A stretch of 64,000 nucleotides of DNA from Siphonodentalium dalli (lineage: Eukaryota; Mollusca; Scaphopoda; Gadilida; Siphonodentaliidae), in the NCBI GenBank assembly GCA_032622095.1, contig CP136067.1:52863899-52927898 (forward strand), given 5' to 3'. How positions within the stretch are numbered: the first letter of the stretch is position 1; every line of letters begins with the position of its first letter. Of the stretch, positions 35,601 to 41,892 are shown piece by piece. Made by a program: the position numbers and the translations under genes. Below the pieces are notes generated by a model. It had not been told where the DNA came from and made no database searches. It saw only the letters and a program-made list of their open reading frames with translations.

Positions 35601-36202
35601 GGCGTTCTCAGCTGAATTGGTTGCCACTCTGGTCTGACATAGACTTATTGTTTTTTAGCTCAACTAAGTACAAAGTAAAATTTGAGCTATTGCCATGGGT
35701 TGTGTCTGCTGTCCGCGTGTGCGTCAGTCTGTGCATCAGCAATTTCTCAACTTTTGATGCCTCCATTGGGTATTTTGAAAATTTAATTTTGGAAGATGCA
35801 TCCTGGATTTCATATGCCTTTCTTGTATAATTATTTGCAATTTTACTCTTATCAACTTGAAACGAACAAAATACTGCGTATTATCTGTGTCATTTACCTA
35901 TGGTATGGGAAAGACTTCCAGTTTAGAGACATGATTTCATACGGTGTTGGTTTTTACAATGAGTATATCACCTATCTGTGCTGTTTTATACGTAAAGTTA
36001 GATTTCATAGTATGTTGATCTGTTTCAGACGTCACAATGCACATACTTTGTTGCCGCAGTCGACAGTAGAATATCACTTGTCGTGGTATTTGAGTGCAAG
36101 AAATCTGAGAAGGACTCAAATGTCAACAGTTTTCTACATGATACCATGCAGTTACTGAGGTGTGTTAAGTTATTCAACAGTTTAAGACCTGGTGCAAAAT
36201 GA
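2556..36202 (+). CDS. KICS2: KICS2 (C12orf66) orthologue, KICSTOR complex subunit; 10 exons, complete
   Basis: Joined CDS: 2556-2651, 12531-12674, 15001-15158, 16487-16624, 19716-19854, 27471-27563, 28760-28854, 31323-31488, 33876-33965, 36029-36202. The total is 1293 nt, 430 codons plus stop; human KICS2 is about 446. Every intron is GT/AG and all phases agree. Matches to the vertebrate protein as I know it run end to end: ETFF-H--F--DKAKD near the N-terminus, AEK-Y-SL-FLGQK in exon 2, DFYE across exons 3/4, FHHP-LSPL in exon 4, EW-FLPSL--LH-AH-KL in exon 5, LSKQT-A-EMKT in exon 7, HWPNV and HYFYDK in exon 9, and a SLRPGAK C-terminus (SLKPGAKG in human). Known role: with SZT2, KPTN and ITFG2 it forms KICSTOR, which places GATOR1 on lysosomes and so restrains mTORC1 during amino-acid or glucose shortage. 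The protein is soluble, with no signal peptide or membrane segment. The start ATG is the first in frame and has the conserved N-terminal motif 12 codons downstream. Confidence 0.95.
2703..4813. mobile_element. CAGGTC-TIR element 1 (outer), 5-bp duplication ATAGT
   Basis: The termini are CAGGTCTGGCAAATGTGAG and its complement. They are flanked on both sides by ATAGT (2698-2702, 4814-4818). The inverted arms run on for over 150 bp (3679-3862 against 4595-4760, interrupted on the left by the inner element). There is no coding capacity, so it is non-autonomous. Confidence 0.75.
2746..3668. mobile_element. TATGGGAGG-TIR element nested in CAGGTC element 1
   Basis: The inverted ends TATGGGAGGCCCTTTTCACA are flanked by 6-bp duplications GTATTC (2740-2745, 3669-3674). 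Removing it restores the sequence seen in the other arm of the host element. It carries thirteen copies of the 20-bp palindrome ATTTGCGCTTAAGCGCAAAT, four near the left end and nine near the right. The middle holds two diverged ~190-bp tandem units. Confidence 0.8.
4982..6506. mobile_element. CAGGTC-TIR element 2, 5-bp duplication TTGGT
   Basis: The termini CAGGTCAGGGAGAA are inverted, with arms of ~75 bp (4982-5060 against 6425-6506) including 'cctcgatcgagg'. TTGGT flanks both ends (4977-4981, 6507-6511). A relative of the TATGGGAGG element occupies 5103-6306 inside it. Frames of 127 and 61 codons within show no recognisable domain. Confidence 0.7.
5103..6306. mobile_element. TATGGGAGG-like element inside CAGGTC element 2
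   Basis: The ends TATGGGAGGCCAAATTCACA and their complement resemble those of 2746-3668. The subterminal palindrome is decayed (tgattgcgcttaagcacaat). No clear target duplication; the bases outside the ends are themselves inverted (gagtatttcatcttata / taagatgaaatactc). Confidence 0.55.
6817..9640 (-). pseudogene. CR1/L2-like LINE reverse transcriptase C-terminus, broken
   Basis: On the - strand, 9640-9158 reads CPEKVREKCYTTIVRPKLEY, V-TIWKPNT and later SLRWESLYRR. These are the C-terminal landmarks of CR1/jockey-type LINE reverse transcriptases. It continues WNKIPNMY and, after the 6884-9157 insertion, RTIDLETFKAMKPYF to a stop at 6817. There is at least one internal stop and one frameshift. 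Only about 180 codons of the end of the ORF survive. Confidence 0.75.
6884..9157. mobile_element. 2.27-kb hAT-like element with ~205-bp inverted arms and 8-bp duplication
   Basis: The target duplication TCCTGTAC is at 6876-6883 and 9158-9165. The inverted arms 6884-7095 and 8945-9157 begin (C/G)GGTCCTACTAAACAACG and contain repeated 'cgaacacaaacgaacat'. The 8-bp duplication fits hAT, P or Merlin-type elements. Internal frames (e.g. - strand 8588-8785) show no transposase motif that I recognise, so it is probably non-autonomous. It interrupts a LINE. Confidence 0.8.
9912..9931. repeat. (GATA)5 microsatellite
   Basis: Five GATA units followed by 'gatttattaggtgcaatata', possibly the 3' tail of an old retroelement. 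Confidence 0.7.
10065..10757. mobile_element. 693-bp element with inverted ends built of 'cgaagacggcccc' repeats
   Basis: Left 10065-10145 and right 10678-10757 are inverted, beginning CAGGAGA. Each arm holds three or four copies of a ~15-bp motif (acgaagacggcccca). The interior has no coding potential. The target duplication is not clear (ATA at most). Confidence 0.6.
12531..12674 (+). CDS. KICS2: KICS2 exon 2 (residues 33-80)
   Basis: The acceptor is a pyrimidine run ending TTTTTCTCAG at 12530 and the donor is GTGAGT at 12675. The exon is 48 codons, phase 0 on both sides. It contains the AEKTYLSLIFLGQK stretch typical of the family. A 90-bp Tc1-like MITE starts 34 nt past the donor. Confidence 0.93.
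12709..12798. mobile_element. Short Tc1/mariner-like palindromic MITE (90 bp)
   Basis: Bounded by TA; begins CAGTAATGCCCTAAATAATC and ends TCATTACTG. A centre-deleted version of the ~217-bp family. It is in KICS2 intron 2, 34 nt past the exon 2 donor. Confidence 0.7.
13401..13637. mobile_element. piggyBac-like MITE, family B
   Basis: The ends TTAACCCTTTCATGAC and GTCATGGAATGGTTAA lie at the TTAA target. It contains two decayed hairpins of the shared cassette (gtgccagtgcattctctta...). Confidence 0.75.
13693..13890. mobile_element. Tc1/mariner-like palindromic MITE, left end lost
   Basis: Arms 'ttaaccacagcagaattatgg...' meet at the centre 'ctctcgaggagag'. The first ~15 bases are missing at the left. 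The right end is interrupted by the hAT element at 13891. Confidence 0.75.
13891..14611. mobile_element. hAT-like element, 8-bp duplication ATTACTGT
   Basis: The inverted ends CAGTGTTCGCGCTG are flanked by ATTACTGT at 13883-13890 and 14612-14619. It carries repeated 'atttggctaa' motifs near both ends. It has no ORF. It sits in the last bases of the Tc1-like MITE. Confidence 0.85.
14652..14840. repeat. Degenerate (GAT)n repeat
   Basis: Imperfect GAT/GAC triplets over about 190 bp, just upstream of KICS2 exon 3. A 138-codon frame starting here is a by-product. Confidence 0.8.
15001..15158 (+). CDS. KICS2: KICS2 exon 3 (residues 81-133, last codon split)
   Basis: The acceptor is TTTTTCCAG at 15000. 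I chose the donor GTATCC at 15159 over a possible GTACAA at 15175, because joining here gives DFYE across the junction and exactly the 33-residue spacing to FHHP seen in human. The exon encodes DFDDLLSHLCGQLYHFV-AR, matching ELLSHLSEQLCFFVQAR. Confidence 0.88.
15318..15720. repeat. Interspersed repeat with 'tatacctccactctcgaaga' start
   Basis: Two diverged ~160-bp units ('cagatatatc... ttcactactatgag') after an inverted 'cctccactctcgaagagaatggggg'. The style is common in invertebrate intergenic repeats; class unknown. Confidence 0.45.
16487..16624 (+). CDS. KICS2: KICS2 exon 4 (residues 133-179)
   Basis: The acceptor AG is at 16485-16486, in the context ATACTAG, a weak pyrimidine tract. The donor GTAAGG is at 16625. 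It encodes YEQITAMSG... and HKKNFHHPLLSPLKTAF. An alternative in-frame acceptor exists at 16468, but it adds nine residues absent from the human protein once its paired donor is used. A palindromic MITE begins 8 nt inside the following intron. Confidence 0.87.
16633..16821. mobile_element. Tc1/mariner-like palindromic MITE, 8 nt from an exon
   Basis: TA-flanked ends CAGTAATG / CATTACTG. The left arm is longer than the right because the centre is partly deleted. It lies in KICS2 intron 4, starting at the ninth base of the intron. Confidence 0.8.
16829..17182. mobile_element. hAT-like relic ('gatacgat' family), left end lost
   Basis: It shares about 300 bp with 29035-29479 (ggaggtagag, acacatgacacgatacgatg). 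The right end 'cattacagtcct' is a decayed form of 'cgttgcagccta'. Confidence 0.55.
17603..17819. mobile_element. Tc1/mariner-like palindromic MITE, near-perfect 217 bp
   Basis: TA-bounded. The two ~100-bp arms are almost exact complements meeting at 'ctctccccgagag'. It is one of the best-preserved copies and probably recent. Confidence 0.85.
17867..18004. repeat. 46-bp tandem repeat, three identical units
   Basis: The unit begins 'gaaccacacaggagtgtgaa' and ends 'cgcatgagtat'. The three copies are identical, so the duplication is young. A diverged single unit with the same flank is near 44975-45025. Confidence 0.9.
18113..18492. mobile_element. piggyBac-like MITE, family A (two hairpin cassettes)
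   Basis: TTAACCCTTTACCCAACA and TGTTGGGTAAAGGGTTAA ends at TTAA. It contains two ~75-nt hairpins, each made of GCCAATGCATTCTCTTATAT...GCGAG arms around 'tcgaccataggtcgcc'. They are in opposite orientation, separated by an AT-rich spacer. Confidence 0.85.
18940..19312. repeat. Two-unit ~175-bp tandem repeat
   Basis: Units 'acatttttggtttctgatcg...aggccaagttcgaat' at 18968 and 19141, preceded by 'ccgtccgtccgtttgtc'. Probably a fragment of a longer interspersed tandem family. Confidence 0.6.
19402..19618. mobile_element. Tc1/mariner-like palindromic MITE, right tip decayed
   Basis: The left end is TACAGTAATGCCC; the right end reads 'gtgcattaccatatt' instead of 'gggcattactgta'. Arms are complementary with the centre 'ctctcggggagag'. 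KICS2 intron 4. Confidence 0.8.
19716..19854 (+). CDS. KICS2: KICS2 exon 5 (residues 179-225)
   Basis: The acceptor is TACTACAG and the donor GTAGGT is at 19855. It encodes HHLLQCQ, then EWQFLPSLLQLHEAHSKL and SWG, one of the most conserved blocks of the family. The Tc1 MITE at 19402-19618 ends about 100 nt upstream. Confidence 0.92.
19861..21020. other. KICS2 intron 5, left part: no recognised feature
   Basis: AT-rich sequence without repeats, ORFs or motifs that I can name. Confidence 0.5.
21026..21757. mobile_element. Unclassified interspersed repeat, copy 3 (~730 bp)
   Basis: Begins 'tactagcaggttagcccgcc' and ends 'gaagtctcaaaatatatagt', like the copy at 192-1335 but internally shorter. 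Same orientation as those copies. Confidence 0.6.
22094..22338. mobile_element. piggyBac-like MITE, family C (one hairpin cassette)
   Basis: The inverted ends TTAACCCTTTGAGTGCCAGG are perfect. One hairpin cassette, identical to that of family A, sits near the left end. The right part has 'gggccgatgagatcggcccc', a second small palindrome. Confidence 0.85.
22348..22408. repeat. 61-bp inverted repeat 'tgttcagataataagtt'
   Basis: Ends TGTTCAGATAATAAGTT and its complement. A second copy is at 30611-30656, and single ends occur near 41040 and 48248. A tiny MITE family. Confidence 0.6.
22695..23096. mobile_element. piggyBac-like MITE, family A
   Basis: TTAA-bounded, with the same two opposed hairpins as 18113-18492 and an extra 'aaccggcc' near the left end. 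KICS2 intron 5. Confidence 0.85.
23626..24604. mobile_element. 979-bp hAT-like element, 8-bp duplication CATTGAAC
   Basis: The inverted ends TAGGGCTTCACGGTAT are flanked by CATTGAAC at 23618-23625 and 24605-24612. Subterminal 'gatatcg/taccgac' repeats. Non-coding, so non-autonomous. Confidence 0.85.
24663..24864. mobile_element. Tc1/mariner-like palindromic MITE
   Basis: TA-bounded, with small deletions near the left end (TACAGTAATCAACTCC) and otherwise the usual arms and centre. Confidence 0.78.
25133..25391. mobile_element. piggyBac-like MITE, family B
   Basis: TTAACCCTTTCATGATGGGA at the left, 'tcatggaagggttaa' at the right. Two hairpins of the cassette family, more diverged than those of A and C. 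Confidence 0.78.
25492..25708. mobile_element. Tc1/mariner-like palindromic MITE, near-perfect 217 bp
   Basis: TA-bounded, arms complementary through 'ctctcagggagag'. The outer bases vary together on both arms (TAATGCTCTAATTAATCGAC), as expected of a true inverted repeat. Confidence 0.83.
26040..26144. mobile_element. piggyBac-like MITE, family B, right end only
   Basis: Decayed half hairpin (gcatttctgtatacataagag) followed by the family B right end 'cccatcatgaaagggttaa'. Left end missing. Confidence 0.55.
26312..26399. repeat. Hairpin repeat 'gcagaatgaggtccccagag', copy 1
   Basis: The arms (gaggtccccagaggg...gaatttagtg and complement) are nearly exact. The same hairpin occurs at 39958, 48986, 52844 and 53122. 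Confidence 0.7.
26511..26660 (+). mobile_element. tRNA-derived SINE head
   Basis: It has a polymerase III A-box-like 'tggctcagtcagttagtgg' and, about 60 nt on, a B-box-like 'gggtccaaatcc'. Then comes 'ccagttacttgccgatggcc', familiar from molluscan SINE bodies. The body breaks off near 26660. Confidence 0.5.
27346..27452 (+). mobile_element. SINE tail just before KICS2 exon 6
   Basis: 'cctccgccactaaaactggc' followed by 'gatatagcc' and 'gcgacattaaaccccc' with a 'gaatcaacc' tail. It may be the other half of the SINE starting at 26511, separated by about 690 bp of inserted DNA. Confidence 0.45.
27471..27563 (+). CDS. KICS2: KICS2 exon 6 (residues 226-256)
   Basis: The acceptor is ATCCTTTCAG and the donor GTCAGC at 27564. 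Thirty-one codons, phase 0 on both sides. It encodes a Ser/Thr-rich linker (KKSTFGSSKSST) and then LYQWLVKYKQLL, matching LFLWLMKLKNML. A SINE-like 3' tail ends only about 20 nt before the exon. Confidence 0.9.
28181..28580. mobile_element. piggyBac-like MITE, family A
   Basis: TTAA-bounded, 400 bp, two opposed hairpins. One arm has a single change (gcattttctt). KICS2 intron 6, 180 nt before exon 7. Confidence 0.85.
28760..28854 (+). CDS. KICS2: KICS2 exon 7 (residues 257-288)
   Basis: The acceptor is CATTTTCAG and the donor GTAAAT at 28855. It encodes FCLYFYDVLSKQTVAAEMKT, clearly matching FSFYFHEALSRQT-ASEMKT. It ends in phase 2; codon 288 (AG|A, Arg) is completed by exon 8. Confidence 0.92.
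29035..29479. mobile_element. hAT-like element 'agggctgcaacgatac'
   Basis: The left 'aagggctgcaacgatac' and right 'gaatcgttgcagccta' are inverted. This end type is widespread among hAT MITEs. A target duplication could not be confirmed. Confidence 0.6.
29657..30243. mobile_element. hAT-like element (CAG-gttcg family), 587 bp
   Basis: Ends CAGAGTTCGTGCTG and CAGCGCGGACCCTG. The flanks TTTATGTT and TTGATGTT differ at one of eight bases. Same 'ttggcaaaa' subterminal motifs and 'tcggtccagcgcg' right end as 13891-14611. Confidence 0.72.
30611..30656. repeat. Short inverted repeat 'tgttcagataataagt'
   Basis: A 46-bp relative of 22348-22408. Followed by three copies of 'ataggactccttctgtacttattat' (30670-30742). 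Confidence 0.5.
30838..31223. mobile_element. piggyBac-like MITE, family A
   Basis: TTAA-bounded, 386 bp, lacking the short 'aaaccggcc' segment near the left end. It ends 100 nt before KICS2 exon 8. Confidence 0.85.
31323..31488 (+). CDS. KICS2: KICS2 exon 8 (residues 288-343)
   Basis: The acceptor is ATCTTTTTCAG and the donor GTATGT at 31489. It encodes ITSFQRKTDASNISLVLD and then a Trp/Gly/His-rich loop, where vertebrates have G-GYHHP. This loop is the least conserved part of the gene. Confidence 0.91.
31640..32370. repeat. Tandem repeat 'ccaagatggctgctggcagc', about four units
   Basis: Diverged units of ~150-170 bp, ending in 'attgttgacagacacatgga' and the inverted pair 'tagctcaaac/gttgagcta'. 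Same family as 56820-58535. Confidence 0.65.
33429..33454. repeat. (TC)n microsatellite
   Basis: About 12 TC units in KICS2 intron 8. Confidence 0.9.
33876..33965 (+). CDS. KICS2: KICS2 exon 9 (residues 344-373)
   Basis: The acceptor is CTTTTCTCAG and the donor GTGAGT at 33966. Thirty codons, phase 0 on both sides. It encodes HWPNVVMRITE and DKVHYFYDK, matching HWPNVIMIMTD and KVVHFYDDK. Confidence 0.93.
34427..34609. mobile_element. piggyBac-like MITE, family C, right end deleted
   Basis: The TTAACCCTTTGAGTGCCAGG left end and one hairpin (with an extra TA) are present. A long T run and the AT spacer follow, but the right TIR is lost. Confidence 0.75.
36029..36202 (+). CDS. KICS2: KICS2 exon 10 (residues 374-430, stop TGA)
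   Basis: The acceptor is CTGTTTCAG at 36028. It encodes TYFVAAVDSRISLVVVFE, KKSEKDSNVNSFL and the C-terminal SLRPGAK before TGA at 36200. The human protein ends SLKPGAKG, so the end of the gene is intact. Confidence 0.93.
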   Translation, partial: TSQCTYFVAAVDSRISLVVVFECKKSEKDSNVNSFLHDTMQLLRCVKLFNSLRPGAK

Positions 36203-36334
36203 GATGTTTGAACTGCCTGGATTGTGGTCTTATGTTGCCAAATCGGACAGGACCGTTGGTAGGATGTCAGATTAAAATCAATTAAAATAGTAACCATGAT
36301 AGCCCTGCCTGCCTGTGATATTTGTGGCAAGACA

Positions 36335-36340
36335 AATAAA
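36335..36340 (+). terminator. KICS2 poly(A) signal AATAAA
   Basis: AATAAA lies 132 nt after the KICS2 stop codon, followed by an AT-rich stretch and the T-rich TTTTAGTTTTTATTG about 20 nt on. It implies a short 3' UTR. Confidence 0.6.
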
Positions 36341-36390
36341 ATAATTTTTACACCAGATTTTAGTTTTTATTGAGCCATCATTTGATTTGA

Positions 36391-36461
36391 CAAGGAGATA
36401 GCCCTACTTCATATACCACTTACAACAAGGAGATAGCCCTACTTCATATCCCACTTACAGC
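36391..36461. repeat. 35-bp tandem duplication after KICS2
   Basis: Two nearly identical units of 'caaggagatagccctacttc...cacttaca'. Confidence 0.7.
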
Positions 36462-36535
36462 AATGAGAGTGCATTACCTATGCCTCCAATGTATATATAA
36501 CAAAGGCCAAGAGTCAACACATCTGTGGCCCCAAC

Positions 36536-36711
36536 GCTGTTTTATACGAAGTGCCAGACAACGGTCACACTAGGACGACCCAGGGATGATGAGATGATGC
36601 TAAAAACTTCAAAGCACGCATGCTCTCCAACAAAGGGGGCCTAAATGGGGGGAGTGATTTTCCATGAATCATCTTAGTGCGACCCGTGTCTTGGAAGTCG
36701 TATAAAACAGC
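36536..36711. repeat. Inverted repeat 'gctgttttatacga'
   Basis: The ends GCTGTTTTATACGA and its complement are separated by 150 bp; a third related motif (tataaaacgggcc) is near 36877. Possible old MITE. Confidence 0.35.
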
Positions 36712-36909
36712 GATGAGCCACAGGCATGTAGGCACAAGATATGCAGCACGTCGGGTTGTGCCAGAGAAATTCTGACGAGCCAGTTGGTTTTATACATCAT
36801 GCTCCGGTCGCGCTCTCTTGGACTTTGGACCATTTTCACACTAATTAGGCTGGCGCGAACCATGTCTGGCTCGACATATAAAACGGGCCTTATCCAAGCA
36901 GTTTCCCCC

Positions 36910-38820
36910 AAATGCTACACAGGATTAAAATGAATTTCCTGGCATTATTTCTCTTGACAGAAATTTATGGAAAGGCAAAATCCTTGTTGTTTATAGTAAC
37001 ATGTATTCGCAGTAATTGTTTGAATGACATTGTGGCTTCGATATTTGGCTTAAAATTTCCAATAAATTGACTCATTTGAACTATTTTTTTGTGGGATTTG
37101 AGGGCATTTCAAAGACACAGGTACTTTCACATGAATGGGTTTACATATTCTTGTCAATATCCTAGTACATCAGCAGGACCTTCGCCCTCTGCATCTAAAC
37201 TGGTTGGAATGTGATTTAAAATCAAGACATGATGTAAAGAAGTAACATTTTATTCTGCATTAAATGACAATGAAACAAAATACCACAGAAGTTAAACGAA
37301 ATAGATTTTTAAAACATATGATGAATTTATAGTAAGTTAATGAAGCAGATGGAATTTATAAACTAATGAATGATTTTATGAAAATCTTTTCATGTTATAA
37401 ATAAAATATAAATGAATTTTCAGCAAAAACAAAACAAAACCCACAGGGCTTGTTCAGAAAGGTTTACTGAAGTTCCATGAACTGAATACAAGTCAACGAT
37501 CAAATGTAATCGGGGCTAAAAAAAATACTTGAACAATTTCCATAAATTATCTAAGCCTCCTAAAATCAAATTGAACAAACAAAGTAATTCCCCTTCCAGA
37601 GGAGTTGACAGTCAATAAAATAAACAATGGATTAGTACAAAAATAAGCCATAATTTAATACAAAAAAAGGAAGCACAAGATGACACAACGTGAGGATACA
37701 AAGTGACTCGCCTATTCTGAAACACTAATCTCCGTGCCCGGCACAATGATATATCAGTAATATCCTCAATTTAACTATAAAGAGTATTCATCTGATTTGA
37801 CAAAGTTTGCTGCACAACTCATAAACAAACCAAAAAAAAACCATCTGTCTAGCTAAATTTATGGACAGATGTGGACTTCGCGTTGTGAAGCCGGGTGACA
37901 GAATGATTTATGTTTATTAACAGAAACAGAACATTACTTTTGTTTGGCCTTAGAAAAATGGAAAGAGCAAATAATGCCGTATAAAATAAATTCCTAGATT
38001 ATCAACAGTATCGTCCCCAATATTTCGCCCGCCTCATATATATTTATTTTTTGTTCCAAACTTCAAGATTCATGGTCATTGATTGTGGGAAATCACCATT
38101 CTCACAAAAAGGTTAGAAAGATGTCCAATTGGCACTGTAGCAGCTAGACATTGTTAACACATTTGGATAGGTCTTCCCCTGTGGAAACAAGAGATGGACT
38201 GTCATCCGGTGCATAACCCCATGTAGCATACTGCCTTGTGTGGGCATACTTATGACTGAGATACTCAGGCAGATGCCCCCTTTTTGGCAAAAGCAAGTGT
38301 ATACGTATCTACTTCACTTTTGTGTAACTTTCTTCACATGGACCCCCTACATGCATGTATAGAATAGAAGCCAATAATAATATTATTACAGCTATCACAC
38401 TTTACTAATAGGTGTAATTATTAGTACAATGTATGCATTTATGTATGTAGAGAGGTAATTGTATTGTCACTAATTGGTGCACCGAAAATAAATAATAAAA
38501 AAAAACTTCCGATAATCTAGGTATAAATTTTTATGGCGTAAATAATTGTCATCAGATGGGGCATCTTTTCACATATCATTTTCACACTGTGACAGAAAGA
38601 GGCTAATAAATAGATACTACAGTCAATATGCAGACTCTACGTGCTCCAGAAAGATCAATTTTGGAACATATGTGTGTTCCGTTTTATAGTTTTAAAGATG
38701 CTCTACCTCTTCATAATAATAACAACATAATATTTATAAATCCCAATTTCAAGACTACAAATAGCTATTTTGTGAATAAATTACAGATAAAACTGAAGAT
38801 TGGGCATATTAATTGTCTAT
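36910..38820. other. Intergenic DNA between KICS2 and TTC17, no gene recognised
   Basis: AT-rich and unstructured, with short A runs. Neither strand shows exon-like frames with splice signals. Confidence 0.5.
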
Positions 38821-38821
38821 A

Positions 38822-39094
38822 TTAACCCTTTGGCGAGTGGAACGACATATAATATGTCATTTCGGGAAGTGTCATTTTTATGTAGACATAACTTCAATTA
38901 ATCATCTGATTTATAAATGAATTGTACAGGAGATATTTTGATTAATATAATGTCCCAATGTATAAGTGCAATAGATTAAAATACCACACGTAAACAGAAA
39001 ATACACATAAATTAAAATGAATTATCGCTATGACGTTGACGTTAAATTCACGCATGACATCATGTATATGACGTTATACTCCCCAAAGGGTTAA
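38822..39094. mobile_element. piggyBac-like MITE, family D (no cassette)
   Basis: TTAACCCTTTGGCGAGTGG left and 'actccccaaagggttaa' right, at TTAA. Internal palindrome 'gacatataatatgtc', but no shared hairpin. Confidence 0.75.
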
Positions 39095-39412
39095 AGGGCA
39101 TAACAAAGTGGTTTGTTTCAATTGGAAGGTCATGGTGAAAATGCAATTTGTCGTGACTGGGGTGCTAACAAGAAATCTCCTTTGGCATACTCTGAACGTT
39201 TCAGCATGTATTTCTGTTCTAAAAATAGCCCACAATACTGCTCCGCTGATGCGATAAGAAATTCTAAATAAATTTTATATTAATTGATAGAAACTTTTCC
39301 GGACAGGTGTCCTCGATTCATATCTATTATTTTATATCCCAGAATCTATATAAAACTTTCTGGTAAGAGATAGACCATCTTTAAAACTTTGATTGTAAAA
39401 TGTTGATATATA

Positions 39413-39629
39413 TACAGTAATGCCCTAAATAATCGACTCCTTAACCACAGCAGAATTATGGGTAACTTTTCAGGATTTAGTCGGAAATATGGCTTGTTGC
39501 CATTCATCGGAAAGCTCTCATTGAGAGCTTTCCGATGAATGGCAACAAGCCATATTTCCAACTAAATCCTGGAAAATTACCCATAATTCTGCTTTAGTTA
39601 AGGAGTTGATTATTTAGAGCATTACTGTA
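39413..39629. mobile_element. Tc1/mariner-like palindromic MITE, 217 bp
   Basis: TA-bounded, centre 'ctctcattgagag'. The right arm has a few changes (cctggaaaat, gctttagtta). It is intergenic, so the family is not limited to introns. Confidence 0.82.
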
Positions 39630-39957
39630 GCTACACTTTGGAGATCACTCATTCTGGTGGTGAAACTATGAATGAGAATATTTTGATTTCAATGAAAGAT
39701 GAAAGTAACTCCATCGAACTGTGTCTTAAGATGGTGAAACCTCTATCAATATCACATTCTCTTCTATAGGAGACATAGACTCAGATGGAAGTTCCCAAAT
39801 GTCAAATATTGTGATGTAGACCAATTGGGAACCTTGATTATGCAATGTGTCATCTGCCAGTTTGGGGATATAGAGAATCTAAACTAAAAAATAAATAGAA
39901 TTTATGTTTCTATATATATTTTATAATAAAGAAACTTTCCAGAGAAGATGAGGCCCA

Positions 39958-40021
39958 ACCAGAGTGAGAATTTAGTGCGGGATAGCGTCACTAAATTCAT
40001 CCTCTGGGGACCTCACTCTGC
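39958..40021. repeat. Hairpin repeat 'ccagag..gaatttagtg', copy 2
   Basis: A shortened copy preceded by 'tttccagagaagatgaggcc', the outer end also seen at 49082-49100 and 53104-53120. Confidence 0.6.
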
Positions 40022-41427
40022 AAATGACATGCACACTATAATCAGGTCTGATGAGTTGTCAAATGAAAGTGGTAATTTAATATGGAAAATACATTTTATC
40101 ATGATGATCACATAACTAAACAAAAATTACGAACTCATTTGACCTCACAAAATGATCTTGGCTTATTCCTTCTTTTCTGGAAGTAAACATGAAAGCATGG
40201 GCCGCCTTGAAAGAAATCGTATATCATGCAAAGTGGAAAATACATACATCGTGAGATGTCCAGTGTTAAGATATGCCAGAATACATACCACCATACCCGC
40301 CAAGTAAGAGGACATACCCACCACCAGAAACAACATAGTTGACACATACCTGCCAAGTATAAAAAAGGCCCAACATCAACAACAAATGTATCCGCCACAT
40401 TCTATGAAACATATCCACCATGAAAACTGACCAATAAGCAGGCACCATGCCAACTATAAGGTATATAAGTAAATCTGGAATCGATGCAGCATCATAACCT
40501 GTTGTGTCCGAAGAAGCCCCGCCCATACAGGGCGAAATTGGGTTAAGACTATAGGAAAGACCAGTATAGAACTCAGAGATTACCCTCTGAGAATCAGTTT
40601 TTATTTCCGTTCATTGCTACTAACATAGTTAGATGTTATAATTATTTTCACTGTGATAAATCACTCTTTCCAATAATTATAGCATTTTGTGTATGTGGGA
40701 TAAATTGATTTCAATGGACGAAAAATCCTGCCACTGGGTCTGGGAGCGAAGTCCGTGCTAAAAGAGTATTAAGGGAATGGCACATCAACTAAAAACAGCA
40801 ACCTATATAACAAGCTGGTTTTAGTCCAAATAAAGTAGGATTAAGCTCAAGCTGAACAGAACCAAAATAAGAGGTAAAAAAATGAATAAAAACAGTTAAG
40901 GCCATGGCTGCCAAATTCTATGGAAGACAATTTAACACACAATCACAAAACTGGCGCACTCGCCATGACAAAAATAACCTCAGCTCAAGGACCAAGCTAA
41001 TACTGTTAAGTGTAACAAAAATTGGGTTCCAATAGTTCTTTAACTTATTATCTGAACATTTTCCACAAATTTATACAAATCCATCTACACTTGTATTATT
41101 TTTTTGTTTGTCTGTCTGCTTTTTATTACCAGTGTACACTTTCAGCATAGAAAGACTAAATTGTACCATAGGTCTAACCTTTAAAGCATTATACAATTAT
41201 ATGCAATTGTAGTAATCAGGGCAGATAAGAATGTGCCCCAATGGCCAGTGCAGTGACTTACACCTTAATAAAACACACTCAAACTAAATTAATATAACAT
41301 TTTCTTGATTAATTTCTATAGTCAACTGAATATATTTTCTGCAGTTTGGAAATTATACCCATGCAGCACTGTAAGTTAGCACAATATTCTGCCTGTAAAT
41401 TATTGATCGATTAGTCTATGGTCGCAC

Positions 41428-41892
41428 TTAAAGGTACTCAACCCGATAAAACTCCTCTCAATTACTATTTGAATTGCTTCGGGGGTCAAAAATATTTGAT
41501 TCGAGTCGAGGAAGTCACCCATCAAAGCTCAGATTTGTTAGATATCGATTTTAGAAATCTATTATTTTTCATTATCGGGAATACTCTCTGGCCCAGAACT
41601 CAGTCAAAATTGCGTTAAAATTACCACTTGATTTTAGAGTTATCCATCCTTGTCTGTTTGAATAGATTTGGAGTACACATCCAGAGCAGATTACGGCAGT
41701 TATTAGTACTCATCTCGAGTTAATAACAAATTTCAAAAATCAATATCTAATAACTCTGAGCTTTGTTTGATGGGTTCCTCGACTCGAGGACCCCCAAAGC
41801 CAAAGAAATAGTAATATAGGACCCTCTGATCGGATTGTTGTTGTTGGAATCTGTTGAGATGGGGACCCTCTTTACGGGTTGAGTACCTTTAA
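41428..41892. mobile_element. 465-bp TTAA element with AGGTACTCAACCCG ends
   Basis: TTAA on both sides (41428-41431, 41889-41892), then the inverted AGGTACTCAACCCG. Longer inverted blocks occur inside (catcaaagctcagatttgtt against aacaaagctcagagtt). Probably piggyBac or Kolobok class; unrelated in ends to families A-D. Confidence 0.72.

Noticed and set aside
40135-40526. Overlapping - strand frames rich in Trp/Tyr/Leu
   Set aside because: They overlap each other in two frames over low-complexity 'catacccgccaagta' DNA, with no splice signals or conserved motif.
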